The notes beneath the pieces were generated by a model that did no database searches, had not been told where the DNA came from, and saw nothing but the letters and a program-made list of their open reading frames with translations. From positions 1 through 64,000 of the forward strand of contig CAXKVR010000167.1 of NCBI GenBank assembly GCA_964058845.1: a stretch of 64,000 nt of DNA, read 5' to 3'. This DNA is from Carex sylvatica (Eukaryota; Streptophyta; Magnoliopsida; Poales; Cyperaceae). Below are positions 47,162 to 59,900 of the stretch, in pieces; position 1 is the first letter of the stretch; each line of letters starts with the position of its first letter. A program made the translations under genes and the position numbers.

Positions 47162-49934
47162 TGTCACACCCCGCGGCCACGGGTTGCAACAGTCCCCCGC
47201 CGTAAGCTTATAATTCTGTGTATGCTTACAAGGCAATTCAACATACACTCAGAAATACACGACAAAAAATATATAAAACAAGTCATAAATAATAATTCAA
47301 GTACACAAGACTGGTAAAAGTATAACATATCAAAGGTATCTCCTACGGATACCAACCGTCAGGTATGACATAGAGAGCTATACAACAAAATTAATATATA
47401 TAAATATACACATCTCTAGTCAAATAACAAAATAACGACTAAGGTAAAGGTGACATATACCGGGGGCCTACTACTCGCGTGCCTCTCCAGACCCAGTCAC
47501 ACCAAAATCTATAAAAGAACCCAAAGGGTGGGGGTGAGAATTTCATTCTCAGTGTGAATTTACCACAATCAGGTTATTGGACTTTCAATTAGACTCTATT
47601 TTCACAAAAAAAAATCCATACGAAATCACGTTCACAATTCTACCACAATATATATAAATGAATGCATATGCTTGACAACAGATAATCAAATGAACCACAG
47701 CTAATGGAATTTCCAAAATGAAGTTCAAACGAGAACATAAAAGGCTTAACTCATTTTAATAAGGCTAGTAGCACCTACATATGTTCCACCGAGATGGACC
47801 CTTTTTATCTGACCCTCGTCTGTAGGGTTACTGACACCTACAGACGTTCCACCTAGCTGGACCCTTTATCTGACACTCATCTGCAGTGCTTTGACTTAAC
47901 TGTTTTCTAAAGTCTGGTTTGAAATCATATAATGAAAATTCTCTTTGAAATCACTCGAAATATCATAACATTTAATTGACCTTCCAAATGCATTATCACG
48001 TAGGATAATACTCCCGAGCCACAGACGTTACACACGAGTCACCCACAATCACAATCAACATATAAATATATATAGTCACCCACCCCTTGTCCCAATCGGT
48101 ACTGAAAAATCATGATGCCAAAAGGATCCTGGGATCAAAGTCAGCTATACAGCTCAACTTTGCAATTTCATTCACAGGGTCAAAGTCAGTTATACAGCTC
48201 AACTTCACCAATGCATTCACAATAATTTTCACAATCGACAATTTGTGGTGACTTTTAACCATAATCAAATCACAAAATAACAATTCAATTTGGTAACAAG
48301 ACGAATATGCAAATCAACTATATCACAAGAATTTGGTTCTAATTTAATTGGGATATGAACATAAACTTGCACCATTCCAATTATGCAACAATCAAACATA
48401 CCACATGAATTCCAAAATTTATGCAACAATCAAGCATTCAACATGACAATCGAGAAATAATTTAATTTCTGAAAATGAAACATCAAACAAGTCCAAGAAC
48501 CCCACACCTGATTATGACGAGCGTACCGCGAGATTATGGATCTGACGTCTCGAATTGCCCCGCAAAGTCCTGCCCGACCGAGCCTACATCTATATTACAC
48601 GTATTCATTCGGTTTAGACTTGGTTCAATAGTTGGGAGGTTCAATTGGGTGACACAAGTCGTTTTCTGTTTTCTTAACCGAATTCGTATACCCTTCTTAT
48701 TGGTTTCCTTACTTAACACCTCTTAACCATCACGCATTTTGCAGTTAGGTTCTCTAAATCCTATACCATCTCAATTTGGTAATAATTCATTTACTAGTTC
48801 ACTAGTTTGGTTCCCGTAACAATTCAATTTACCGATTAGTTAAATCCTGATTTGGTCGAAATTCGAATTAACCGATACACGTGCTAGCATTTCGAGATCA
48901 TAAGGTAACTCTATCGATTACAAGTCTATTTGGTCGGGTTAGCCTAATCAATCAACCACATTTTCTAATTTTGAATTTGGTACTGAAAATCCTAAAATTA
49001 GAAATCCCAAAATTGAGACGAAATCGAGAGAAGAATCGGCAAATAACTAACAAGGAAGCTCAAAGGACTAGTCTACAAGAATTTCAAACACAAATCTTGA
49101 GTTTAAAATGAAAATTCGAACAATCGAGAGAATCTGAGGTTTCGAGAGAAAAAAGGAAAGAAATAATTATCGAACGGAAGGGTTAGGAGAGATCTACGGC
49201 CAATTTCTCGTTTCTACCTTCGATTTCTTGGGACTTTAGGCAGTTTGAAAGGGGGAGGGAGCTCTCTCCTTCTTTTTCTTCTTCTTTTGGCGGAACACAC
49301 ACACAGAGGGAAAAGGGACGGAGGAGAAAGAGAGAAAGGAAAAGAAATAAAATATGAGATTTTGATTAAAAGTTTCTCTGAGTGCAGACGCACTCATTTT
49401 CAGTGCTGGTCGACCACCCACACTCAGCACTTGGCATAATTTAAACGGCTCAGAAAACACAGCAAAAGACTATAGTGCGGATGCACTAATATCCAGTGCG
49501 GGTCAGTCACCTGCACTCACCACTTGGACAGATTTTAGGAATTCAGAAAATCACAGGAAAATTCATGAGTGCGGACGCACTCAGTACTTAGTCAAATTTT
49601 CATCAAAACGCACTAAATCAAGAAAAGTCTGAGTCTAATGCGTCCGCATTGAAATTCAGTGCGAGTCAAGACACCCGCACTCAGGACTGGGTCAGATTTC
49701 AAAAAAATAACTGGAGTCAGTGCGGATCATCCATCCTTACTCACCATCAGTGCGGACGCACTGAGCCTATAAAATTTCAGAAATTCATATTTTTGACGCG
49801 ATTTTGATTCAAACTTGATTTACTTATCTAGGGATACCTTAATTAAGGTTTAAACTTCTATTTTATTAGCACGATTTTCGATTCTTGCTTTTAAATCACT
49901 TGAAAATAAATTGTAAAAATTTCGTAACGTAACA
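47162..49934 (-). repeat. Tekay 3' LTR (full length, 2773 bp)
   Basis: On the plus strand it runs from TGTCACACCCCGCGG to TTCGTAACGTAACA. It shares 48118-49934 with the other LTR. At 49370-49780 it carries many AGTGCGGACGCACT words and their relatives (AGTGCGGGT, CACCCGCACT). Short tandem repeats (GGGTCAAAGTCAGCTATACA, twice near 48135 and 48178; GACACTCATCTG near 47870) also occur. Confidence 0.85.
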
Positions 49935-49948
49935 TTTCTCCCCCCTTA
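49935..49948 (-). other. Polypurine tract of the Tekay element
   Basis: On the minus strand AAGGGGGGAGAAA ends exactly where the 3' LTR starts (TGTTACG). Primer site for plus-strand DNA synthesis. Confidence 0.85.
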
Positions 49949-49957
49949 AAATGAAGT

Positions 49958-51299
49958 TCAGTCCTCTGAACTAAATTGTGTACCTGAGTTGTGAAATAAT
50001 TCCAGGTACTTCTCACGAATGCTTTCCTCATGTTTCCACGTCGCTTCCTTAGTCGAATGGCGTCTCCATTTGACCAGGACAAGCTTGATCGCCTTACTCC
50101 GAAGTCGTTGTTCTTTTCGGTCTAATATATGCATTGGCTCTTCTTGATAGGACAAATCATCTTGAACATTCGAGTCAGAGTGATCGATGCAATGAGACGG
50201 ATCTCGCACGTACCAGCGTAATTGCGACACATGAAACACCGGATGAACCCGGTCCAATGCTGGTGGCAATGCAAGCTCATATTCCACCGGTCCAACTCGC
50301 CTCGTAATCTGGAACGGTCCAATGTATCGGGGACTCAATTTGCCCGAAACACCAAACCGATGTATACCCCTGACGGGCAAAACTCGAAGTCACACGTGAT
50401 CTCCTTTTTGGAACTCCAATGGTCTTCGATACACATCTGCATATTTCTTTTGTCGATCTTGGGCTGACTTAAGCCGACTCAGAATGACTTTTGTCTTTTC
50501 GGCAACCTCTTCTAGTATCTGAGGCCCGGTAGGTGAATACGTACCTGCGGGTCCCCACCACAGCGGTGTGCGACACTGCTGTCCCGTAAGTGCCTCCTGT
50601 GGTGACATTTTGATACTCAAGTGGTAGCTATTGTTGTACGCAAACTCTACCAAGTACAAATGATTGATCCAGGAGTCTCAGAAACTTAGAGCACCCGATC
50701 GAAGCATGTCTTCCAATGTTTGTATCATTCATTCGGATTGACCATAGGTTTGCAGATGATACGCTGTACTGAATCTCAACTTTGTACCCATGGCTTCTTG
50801 AAAACTTCCCCAAAAGTGAGAGGTAAATATAGTGTCTCGGTCAGAGACAATGTTTCGCGAGCAACCGTGGTATTTAAAATGGTATTGCAAGAACAGATCA
50901 GCTAACTCTTTTCCAGATGTCTCGATCCGAAGTGGAATGAAGTAGTCAATTTTCGTCAGTCTATCCACTATGACCCAGATGGCATCGTATCGTCCAACAG
51001 TTCTCAGAAACCCAGTCACGAAGTCCATGGTGATCGACTCAAACTTTCGAGTGGGTATCTCAAGAGGTCTGAGTAGTCCCGTCTTCTTCCGTCTATCTGC
51101 TTTGACTTGTTGACATACCTGGCACTTCTCGACATAGTTTTGCATGTTTCTTTTCATCTTTGGCCACCAGAAATGTCGCTTTAGGTCCTGATACATCTTG
51201 ACTTCACCAGGGTGAATGGTATACCCCGAGTTATGTGCTTCTGATAGAATCAGATTCTTCAGTTCTGAGTTATTCAGAACACATATGCAGTCATGGAAT
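49958..51299 (-). pseudogene. Tekay integrase and chromodomain, broken
   Basis: From high to low coordinates: an integrase zinc-finger remnant (WWPKMKRNMQ, CQVCQQVK, 51196-51090), the catalytic core with MDFVTGFL, an IVSDRD block and GQSE, which hold the three acidic residues of the D-D-E triad. Then come the GDHV and [11 protein letters not shown] region and a C-terminal chromodomain ([17 protein letters not shown] ... [18 protein letters not shown], ending 49958). Such chromodomains are thought to steer integration to modified chromatin. Stops: TGA at 50729-50731 directly after GQSE, TGA at 50678-50680, TGA at 50390-50392 after GDHV. The catalytic residues are present but the frame is closed three times. 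Confidence 0.85.
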
Positions 51300-53034
51300 C
51301 ATAGAATACTGTCTTCATGGATTTGGAATGATGAGTATGCATTTGACTCATAATGTTGTCGAAACTGCTGGCATTTTGTGTTCTCCTGTTGTACTGCTCG
51401 AATCTGCTCGTGCAATTCTGGTCGAACCTCGACCGCAGCCAGGACAATCGAGACAACTGCAGATGTACCTGCCCTTGTGCTGTCTCCAATCAGACGGGAT
51501 GATGTTTCCAACACGAACTCACGGGATGCACCGATGTACAAATTTATCCTTCGCATCTCCTCTAGAAGATGTGTCTCACTGGTGATAATCGATGCCATAT
51601 TTATTTGACTCTTCCTGCTTAGCGCATCTGCTACCACATTCGCCTTTCCTGCGTGATACTAAATATCCAGATCATAGTCCTTCATCAGCTCCAACCATCT
51701 CCTTTGTTTCAAGTTCAACTCCCGTTGAGTGAAGATGTACTTCAAGCTTTGGTGGTCCGTAAAGATACGGCACCTTACTCCATACAGGTAATGCCGCCAA
51801 ATCTTTAAGGCGAATATCACTGCAGCTAGCTCCAAGTCATGGGTTGGGTAATTTTGTTCGTGCGACTGTAACTGCCGAGAGGCATAGGCTATAACATGGT
51901 CCTTCTGCATCAACACACAGCCCAAACCTGATCGAGATGCGTCAGTGTAAACGGTATACTCCTCGTCCGTAATAGACATGGTAAGAACCGGTGCAGATAC
52001 TAATCGATTCTTCAACTCCTGAAAACTCTGATCTTGTGCAGCACCCCACTCGAATTTGACATCCTTATGCAACAGCTTCGTAAGGGGAGCAGCCAACTGT
52101 GAGAATCCAAGTACGAACCGTCTGTAATAACCTGCGAACCCAGAAAGCTGTGAATCTCTGTAACAATCTCTGGTATTTTCCAATCGGTCAATGCGTAAAT
52201 CTTTTCTGAGTCTACTTTCAACTCTTTTCCTGATATCACGTGACCGAGAAATATCACTTTCTCGAGCCAGAACTCACACTTTGAGAATTTTGCGAACAGC
52301 TGATGCTCTCTCAACCTCTGCAACACTATCCGCAGATGTACCTCATGCTCCTCTTGTGATCGCGAATACACCAGGATGTCATCGATAAAAACCACCACTG
52401 TCGAGTCTAGCAGATCATGAAACACTCGATGAATCAGATCCATAAATGTAGTTTGAGCGTTCGTTAGTCCAAACGGTATAACCAAATATTTGTAATGCCC
52501 GTAGCGTGTTCGGAAGGCTGTCTTTTCTACATCAGTTGGTCGTATTCTCAGCTGGTGGTACCCCGTCCTCAAGTCTATCTTAGAATAAATTGAAGATCCT
52601 TGTAACTGATCAAATAAGTCATCAATTTAGGGTAAGGGGTATCTATTCTTCACGGTTACCTTGTTCAGTTCGCGACAGTCAATACATAGCCGCAGGGTAC
52701 CATCTTTCTTCTTCACAAACAACACGGGAGCACCCTAGGGAGACGTGCTTGGCTTAATGAACCCGCTTTCCAGCATCTCCTCTAGCTGGGCCTTGAGTTC
52801 TTTCAATTCTGCAGGAGCCATGCGGTATGGAGTCTTAGAAATTGGCGTCGTGCCCGGTACCAATTCTATGCCAAACTCCACTTCTCGTTCAGGTGGTAGT
52901 CCAACTATCTCTTCCGGGAACACATCCACGAACTCTGACACCATCGGAATCGTATTTATCTCAGGAACCTCCGTAGTGGTATACATTATCGTGCCCAAAT
53001 ACGCATTGCACCCTCAATCGATCAGATGCCTAAC
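51300..53034 (-). pseudogene. Tekay reverse transcriptase and RNase H, broken
   Basis: Reverse transcriptase from about 52998 (VDVFPEEIVGLPPEREVEF) through [24 protein letters not shown] and PFGLTNA to the active-site box [11 protein letters not shown] (Asp-Asp at about 52383-52378). RNase H has [38 protein letters not shown] and VADALSR. Stops: TAG at 52735-52737 (in SP-GAPVLF), TAA at 52627-52629 (after YPLP). A frame change near 52140 divides the transcriptase thumb (EIHSFLG) from AGYYRRF. Catalytic residues of both enzymes can be seen. Confidence 0.85.
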
Positions 53035-53451
53035 TTACATAGCTGAAATGCACAGTATTAACCCTCCAACCTTTCTACAGTTCAGCAGGCACGACATACT
53101 ACCTCTTGAAGTCGAAAAATAGATCCTGTGGTGCGGACAGTTGATTGTCGCGGCATGTCTTGTTAACCAATCCATCCCCAATAGAACGTCGTATCCCGTG
53201 ATCTCCATAACCAACAGGTCTATCTCGAGATCCCTTCCATCAACTCTGACTTTTTGGTTTTGACATGTGGTGATTGCTCGGTCAGTTGAACCGAAAGGGG
53301 TTTGGGCGCTAAGGACTTGGTTATCAGTTTCGGTTGGCCAGTTACATTTTGCTACCAAAGTTTTCGATACAATAGAATGGCTACATCCGGTATCTATCAA
53401 GCAATAAGCATCATGATCAGAGATAGAAAGTATACCTGCCATCACCTCGGC
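53035..53451 (-). pseudogene. Tekay aspartic protease region
   Basis: A frame of 136 residues from 53445 with active-site CLIDTGCSHSIVS and YDVLLGMDWL, the usual retropepsin pair. A TAG just upstream (53451-53453) separates it from the zinc-knuckle part of gag, with which it is in frame, and a stop follows at 53035. The domain itself is uninterrupted. Confidence 0.8.
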
Positions 53452-54598
53452 CTAAGTCGCTGATGCGTCATGGGCAACCTCCGATACACCAAGTGCATGT
53501 GCTGACACTCGCCCTCTAGTCCTGCCTCCACTATGTTGCGAAACACCTCGACCCCGAGATGGTGGTCCACTCTTCCCACATCCTGCGGGTCCTCTAGCAT
53601 CACTGCCCTTCTGAAACCCCGATTCAACCTTCGGGCACTCTCTCGCCCAATGCTCCATGCTACCGCATGTAAAGCACACACGATTGCGGCGTCTGTAATC
53701 TTGCTCGGAATGTGCCTGGTTACATGAACAGCACCACATTGGACTAAAACCCTGCCTGAATCCAAGTGTCGTTATCTGTCTGGGAGGGGGGGTCTAGTAG
53801 TCGACGGGCCTCCCCCTGACCTCACCATCTTCCTGTTGTGATTATCTTTCTGCTTGACACTTCTTTCTGTCATCTGCACCTTCCTTCTCTTACCATGCAA
53901 CTCCACCTGAGCTGCATGATCCATCATTGCCTGAATCTCGGTAGCTACTGGGGTATCTACAATCATAGATATACCACCATCCAACCCGTCCAAGTACTGC
54001 CTGTGGTATCTTACCACATCATTCTGCACATCTGTTGCATACCTTAACAGCGCGAGGAATTCGTTGTTGTACTATGCCACTGGCTGCCCATTCTGCCTTA
54101 GGTCTAGGAATTTCCTCCGCAACGCCTCTCGTTGCAAGTTGCTTAGAAATCGTCGAGTGAATTGTTGCTCAAACCATTCCCATAGAATCTTTACCTCCTC
54201 CCCAACATAATTGCGTCGGGCTCCATCCCACAAGAACCTCGCACCACTCTCCAACTGTTGTTCGGCTAGCTTCACCATATCCTCCTCAGGTGCCCGACAT
54301 ATAATCAATTTCATATTCATATTGGCTAGCCATTCTTCTGCTACGGCATAATCACCAGTGCCATCAAATCGAGGTGGATTAAGGCGCATGAAAGAGTCAT
54401 ATAACCTCCTAAACTTCTCAGGAGCACCTCTTCGAACCTCCGGTGCTGTATCACGCCTCTCTGCCTAGCGACCTCTCTCGTACGCCGCGATCAACCTCTC
54501 ATCTAAATCTCGATCCCGGTCCTGCACACCTCTAGGCTCAAGATCCACTCTCAGAACCTCAGGCCCTACAGGGAAACCATGAGGGCTATTCACCTAAT
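53452..54598 (-). pseudogene. Tekay gag, truncated and broken
   Basis: The capsid part runs from about 54389 (MRLNPPRFDGTGDYAVAEEW) through WDGARRNYVGEEVKILWEWF to a basic segment near 53860. The nucleocapsid zinc knuckle CFTCGSMEHWAREC lies in a different frame (53739-53452). Stops: TAG at 54465-54467, TAG at 54072-54074, TAA at 53772-53774. The N-terminus is cut: at 54598 the sequence passes straight into the interior of the 5' LTR with no leader. Confidence 0.8.
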
Positions 54599-56372
54599 GC
54601 GCCCGAAGGATCCTAGGATCAAAGTCAGCTATACAGCTCAACTTTGCAATTTCGTTCACAGGGTCAAAGTCAGCTATACAGCTCAACTTCACCAATTCAT
54701 TCACAATAATTTTCACAATCGACAATTTGTGGTGACTTTCAACCATAATCAAATCACAAAATAACAATTCAATTTGGTAACAAGACGAATATACAAATCA
54801 ACTATATCACAAGAATTCAGTTCTAATTTAATTGGGTTATGCACATAAACTCGCACCATTCCAATTATGCAACAATTAAACATACCACATGAATTTTAAA
54901 AATTATGCAACAATCAAGCATTCAACATGACAATCGAGAAATAATTTAATTTCTGAAAATGAAACATCAAACAAGTCCAAGAACCCCACACCTGATTATG
55001 ACGAGCGTACCGCGAGATTATGGATCTGACGTCTCGAATTGTCCCGCAAAGCCTGCTCGACTGAGACTATATTTATATTACACGTATTCATTCGGTTTAG
55101 ACTTGGTTCAATGGTTGGGAGGTTCAATTGGGTGACACAAGTCATTTTCTGTTTTCTTAACTGAATTCGTATACCCTTCTTATCGGTTTCCTTATTTAAC
55201 ACCTCTTAACCATCACGCACTTTACAGTTAGGTCCTTTAAACCCTATACCATCTCAATTTGGTAACAATTCATTTACTAGTTCACTAGTTTGGTTCCCGT
55301 AACAATTCAATTTATCGATTGGGTAAACCCTGATTTGGTCAAAATTCAAATTAATCGATACACGTGCTAGCATTTCGAGATCAAAAGGTAACCCTATCGA
55401 TTACAAGTCTATTTGGTCGGGTTAGCCTAATCAATCAACCACATTTTCTAATTTTGAATTTGGTACCGAAAACCCTAAAAATGGAAATCCCAAAATTGAG
55501 ATGAAATCGAGAGAAGAATCGACAAATAACTAATAAGGAAGCTCAAATGACTAGTCTACAAGAATTTTGAAACACAAATCTTGGGTTTAAAATGAAAATC
55601 CGAACAATCGAGAGGATCTGAGATTTCGAGAGAAAAAAGGAAAGAAATAATTACCGAACGGAAGGGCTAGGAGAGATCTACGGCCAATTTCTCATTTCTA
55701 CCTTTGATTTCTTTGGACTTTAGGCGGTTTAAGATGGGGGAGGGAGCTCTCTCCTTCTTTTTCTTATTTTTTTGGCGGAACACACACAAAGAGGGGAAAG
55801 GGATAGAGGAGAAAGAGAGAAAGAAAATTAAAGAAAATATGAGATTTTGGTTAAAAGTCTCTCTGAGTGCGGACGCACTCATTTTTAGTGCGGGTCGACC
55901 ATCCGCACTTAGCACTTGGCATAATTTAAACGGCTCAGAAAATACAGCAAAAGACTACAGTGCGGACGCACTAATATCCAGTGCGGGTCAATCACCCGCA
56001 CTCACCACTTGGACATATTTTAGGAATTAAGAAAATCACAGGAAATTCATGAGTGCGGACGCACTAAATTTCAGTGCTGGTCCGCATTGAAATTCAGTGC
56101 GGGTCAAGACACCCGCACTCAGGACTTGATCAGATTTCAGAAAAATAAATGGAGTCAGTGTGGATCACCCATCCGCACTCACCACCAGTGCGGACACACT
56201 GAGCCTATAAAATTTCAGAAATTCATATTTTTTACGCGGTTTCGATTCACACTTGATTTACTGATCTAGGGATACCTTAATTAAGGTTTAAACTTCTATT
56301 TTATTAGTACGATTTTTGATTCTTGCTTTTAAATCACTTGAAAATAAATTGTAAAAATTTCGTAACGTAACA
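54599..56372 (-). repeat. Tekay 5' LTR, truncated on its gag side (1774 bp)
   Basis: Matches 48118-49934 of the other LTR, base for base over long stretches but with several percent substitutions and a deletion of about 50 bp near 56060. The part matching 47162-48117 is missing. On the outer side it ends CGTAACA as the full LTR does. The same AGTGCGGACGCACT words lie at 55864-56210. Confidence 0.85.
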
Positions 56373-56965
56373 GTTGTTAACCGAAGAAGCCAATAGTTGG
56401 ATCCACGAAAGTATATATGGGAGTCTCGGCATTCACAGACGAATGTCGCATTCTCATGCCTTACCACGGGGACACCCCATAGGATCAATCGAGGGACCTA
56501 GTCAAGTGAAGGTTGTGAATTTGGACTAATCACATATCTCCTTACACTTTTCAAGTCAAGCCTTAACGGGAAGGCTTGATTAGTGTGTGGTTGTAACAGC
56601 GAAAGCGGCAGTCAATGTGTTAGGATTACAAACCCTCTTACAATAATTGAAAACTAACATCAAACCAAAGTAAGAATTAAAGAAGATTGAAGTAACAATG
56701 GTGTGCCGAAACCTTAGGAATTAACATTTTTGTTCTATTATTTCTATTTTTCTTTCGATTTAAAAATACAAAGTTTGCACCTTTGATCACCAACAACTCT
56801 CAAGATCTGATTTTGTCTAGCCCTTCGATGGGTCGAGATTTGATTGTTCAAGACCATAAATCTTATTCTCTGCGGATCAACACTCAATTATACTGCTCGA
56901 TAGGATTATGTGCTTGTAATCTGATCTAAGTACAATCGGGTTTATAAATTTAAAAGCGTGACACA

Positions 56966-59900
56966 AATCTGTCCATTAAAGACAGAAAGTGAGAAAGAGA
57001 GAGAGGAAGAAAGAAAGAAAGATAGAGTGATTGTTTGTACTAACAATTGGAACACTCTTATATTTCTTGTAATTTCTTGTTTAATAGTGAAGTTTGTTGA
57101 TTATTTACCTCCCGATGGAGTAGGCTCGACCGAACAATCTAATCTATGTGTTTGTTTTCTTTTGTATGCTTTTTGGACTCGATCTATCTCACGGTAACAT
57201 ATTTCCTCTATTTTAGTATTCTTGATTATATTAAGGTTGCATTTGTCTTTAACTTCTTGTTTCTTGTTGGTATACGGTTTATTAAGACTATTGTGGATTT
57301 CTTGTAGTTGGTATGGGGTGTATCGGTATTCTACATTTCTAAATTAACCCCAACAAATATTTATAGAAAATTATAATGGCCCATATTTTTTTTAAATCTA
57401 AGTAATTTTCTACTTATTTTTATAATAATAGTAAAAAAAAATAGAAAATTAAAATTCATCCAAGTACATTTTCATATGAAAATTGTATTAATGTTTGAAT
57501 CGACTGTTTAAAGTTTGAAAATAAAGATATAAAACCATAGCATGAGGTGATCCGTAATATGCATATTACTATAACCTCACTCAATTTAAATCAAATAGCA
57601 TAATGTCCATCACAGCCTGAGAGTAGCTATGTCCATTATTGAATCTGAAATTATGAGTCTTAAACTCTTAATTCTTTTATGAATATAACTGATATACGCG
57701 CTTGATTTTTACAGAAATTGTTATGTGATAGACAATAGTATGAATTTCAGAATGGAGCGGAGTAGGTTCAATGTCAATTGGACCGAATTTGAGTTCAATG
57801 GACAGTGTTTTCTTTTGATCCATTACAAGATGTGTGCGTGCCATCTCAGAGTTTGATAGGAATAAAAACTAATATAAACAGAATTCAATTCAATAGAAAA
57901 GAATGGAAAAGACTTCATTCAGAATTGAACTTTATTTATCAAAATCTGCAAATAAAATAAAATAATTCAGTGTTGAACGGTGAAAAATAATCTAACAATA
58001 AACTTAATTTACAATTACTGTCATCTTAATCGTCCAAAGCAAGAAAAAAAGAATTGAGAGGTGGGATGGTGGTTCACAACAACATTGAAAAGAGAAAACG
58101 AAGGTTGGGGTGTGCCTGACAAGAGTAGATTCAAGATAAATGAATTTCTGGTGCTTTGACCTCAAATTCGCTAGACTCTAAGTAGGTTTTGGGCGTACCT
58201 GACAAGATGACCTTCAACTCTTAAAGACAGGATTTGTTGAAGAGATTGAATTGGAGCAAGTTGGAAGAGAGATAACAAGGGTAGATACGTACTTTTATTG
58301 TGACGAAATCGTTTCTCACCAAATCACTATACTTTTGATGCAATTTCTCCTCGCGATTTTGGTCTCTCCAAATCGCGCTGAGTGAAATCGTGCCTCTGAC
58401 TTATGCTTCTTCTGATCACAAACACGATATGAATTTCATGTCTATTTTGAGAGATTGTGTTGCCATTTCGATCAGACCCTTGTGGATTAAGTGCGCATGC
58501 ATCTTAAAACAAATCAAACAAATACATTGTTCATCAAATTCAAATTTGAATTTGATAGACATTGAACCGTCCATTTCTTTTCTTTGCAAAAGAGGATACA
58601 CATTTTATTGAATTTTGACAGTTCAAACTTATTAATTAGCTTAAGATGCGAAAATAGCATAAAACAATAATTTTACTTTTAACTTAAGTCAAGAATTAAA
58701 CGGGATATGTCAGAAAATATTCCAAGGCATATTCCTTTGGCATCAAAGTCCTTTTAATCTTTTTACAGATCTACTCCACAATTGATTTCTAAAGCTTTAA
58801 TCTATTTACAAATTAAATATATTAATATAACATATTTATACCTTGTTTTCAAACTCTAATTGGAATACAGACCGAGCGAGAAGAGCAACACCGGGAATGA
58901 CTCGTCTCGAAGTATCAGACGTCTGATACCTCTATCGGTTATCCACTAGCACTAACTGGAGAGCGGTTTGTTTCTTTTGCCAAAAATACTATAAACTGCA
59001 GAATTATGCAAAAATATTATGCACCGAGAAAAGACAAAATAGTATTAGTCTCGAGCTGCTAGATGTCAAGGTTTACCACAAGTATGTAATTCCTAAACAT
59101 GTGGGGTACCGAAAAAATATTATTCACCGGTTCCGTGAAATAACCGTAACCGAGAAAGAGAGAGAAATAGAAACTTGAATTGATCTGACAATACGATACG
59201 AAGTGAATTGGTAAACTTTCTCTCACCCCCACCCACTTATTTATAGGTATTTGAGAAGATTCTTCAATAACCAAAATACCCCTCAAAATATGCCTATTTA
59301 CAAGGCATGTCATTTTGTGGCGGTTCGGCCAAAGAAGAAAATCAATTTGTATTTTGCCACTATGGCCGAAATTGATTTGATTATATTTTAATTTTTGGAT
59401 TTTAATTTTAATTAAGGTTTTAATTACTAATGGTTGTTAGCACAAAATTCAAAACCATAATTAATATTTAAAATCTAAATCAAATATATATAATTATTCT
59501 AAACAATTATATTTCTTACGGTTTGGTTTCGGTACGGTTTTATACAACGTATCGAGTACGCTTATAAATTAACCGTTGTTTTTGCTTATCATCTTATATG
59601 ACATTTATAATTTAATTATATCACGTATAATTAATTATAATTATCTTAATATTAATTATAATCAATTTATAATTAATCAGTAAGATTCTCCGATTAGCTC
59701 ATATACGGTGTGACCCAATAGGATCTGTGTTATGTTGGTAAATAGAATTAAAACTGTTTTAACTTCTATAATCATAGGAGACATCTGACATCTGCATTAT
59801 GACCATCCAATTACACAGATGATGTTGTACTGTACAATATCACGATCTAGTAAACTATTTACTTGTGTCAGTTCTTCTGTCTCATAACTATCATAATAGT

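Larger units (their letters stand above)
47162..56372 (-). mobile_element. Tekay-clade Ty3/gypsy chromovirus, nearly complete, minus strand
   Basis: LTRs at 47162-49934 (element 3' side) and 54599-56372 (element 5' side) enclose gag, protease, reverse transcriptase, RNase H, integrase and chromodomain on the minus strand. The chromodomain after integrase and LTRs ending GGTGTGACA place it in the Tekay (Del) clade. The 5' LTR lacks about 955 bp on its gag side, and with it the primer-binding site and gag start. Every coding region carries stops or frame changes, so the element is dead. Flanks are TATGT (left) and GTTGT (right), only 3 of 5 bases alike; GTTGT does occur at 47160-47164 if the first LTR bases are counted. 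It sits inside the 3' LTR of Athila copy B. Confidence 0.85.
46409..56965 (+). mobile_element. 3' LTR of Athila copy B, split by the Tekay element
   Basis: LTR pieces are 46409-47161 and 56373-56965, together about 1346 bp, close to copy C (1513 bp). Landmarks: TGATCAAGAC start, ACGGACCAGG and TACGGCCCGTAATC words (46650-46730), a TATA box, GGCTAGGCTATAAACC, then after the insertion AACCGAAGAAGCC, the CTCTGCGGATCAACACTCA block and an end near GCGTGACACA. The element's 5' LTR is absent, so copy B is 5'-truncated (first recognisable sequence at about 41115). Confidence 0.65.

Noticed and set aside
49245..49460. Frames on both strands within the Tekay LTR
   Set aside because: The same frames recur in the other LTR copy (55667-55915), as expected of a non-coding repeat.
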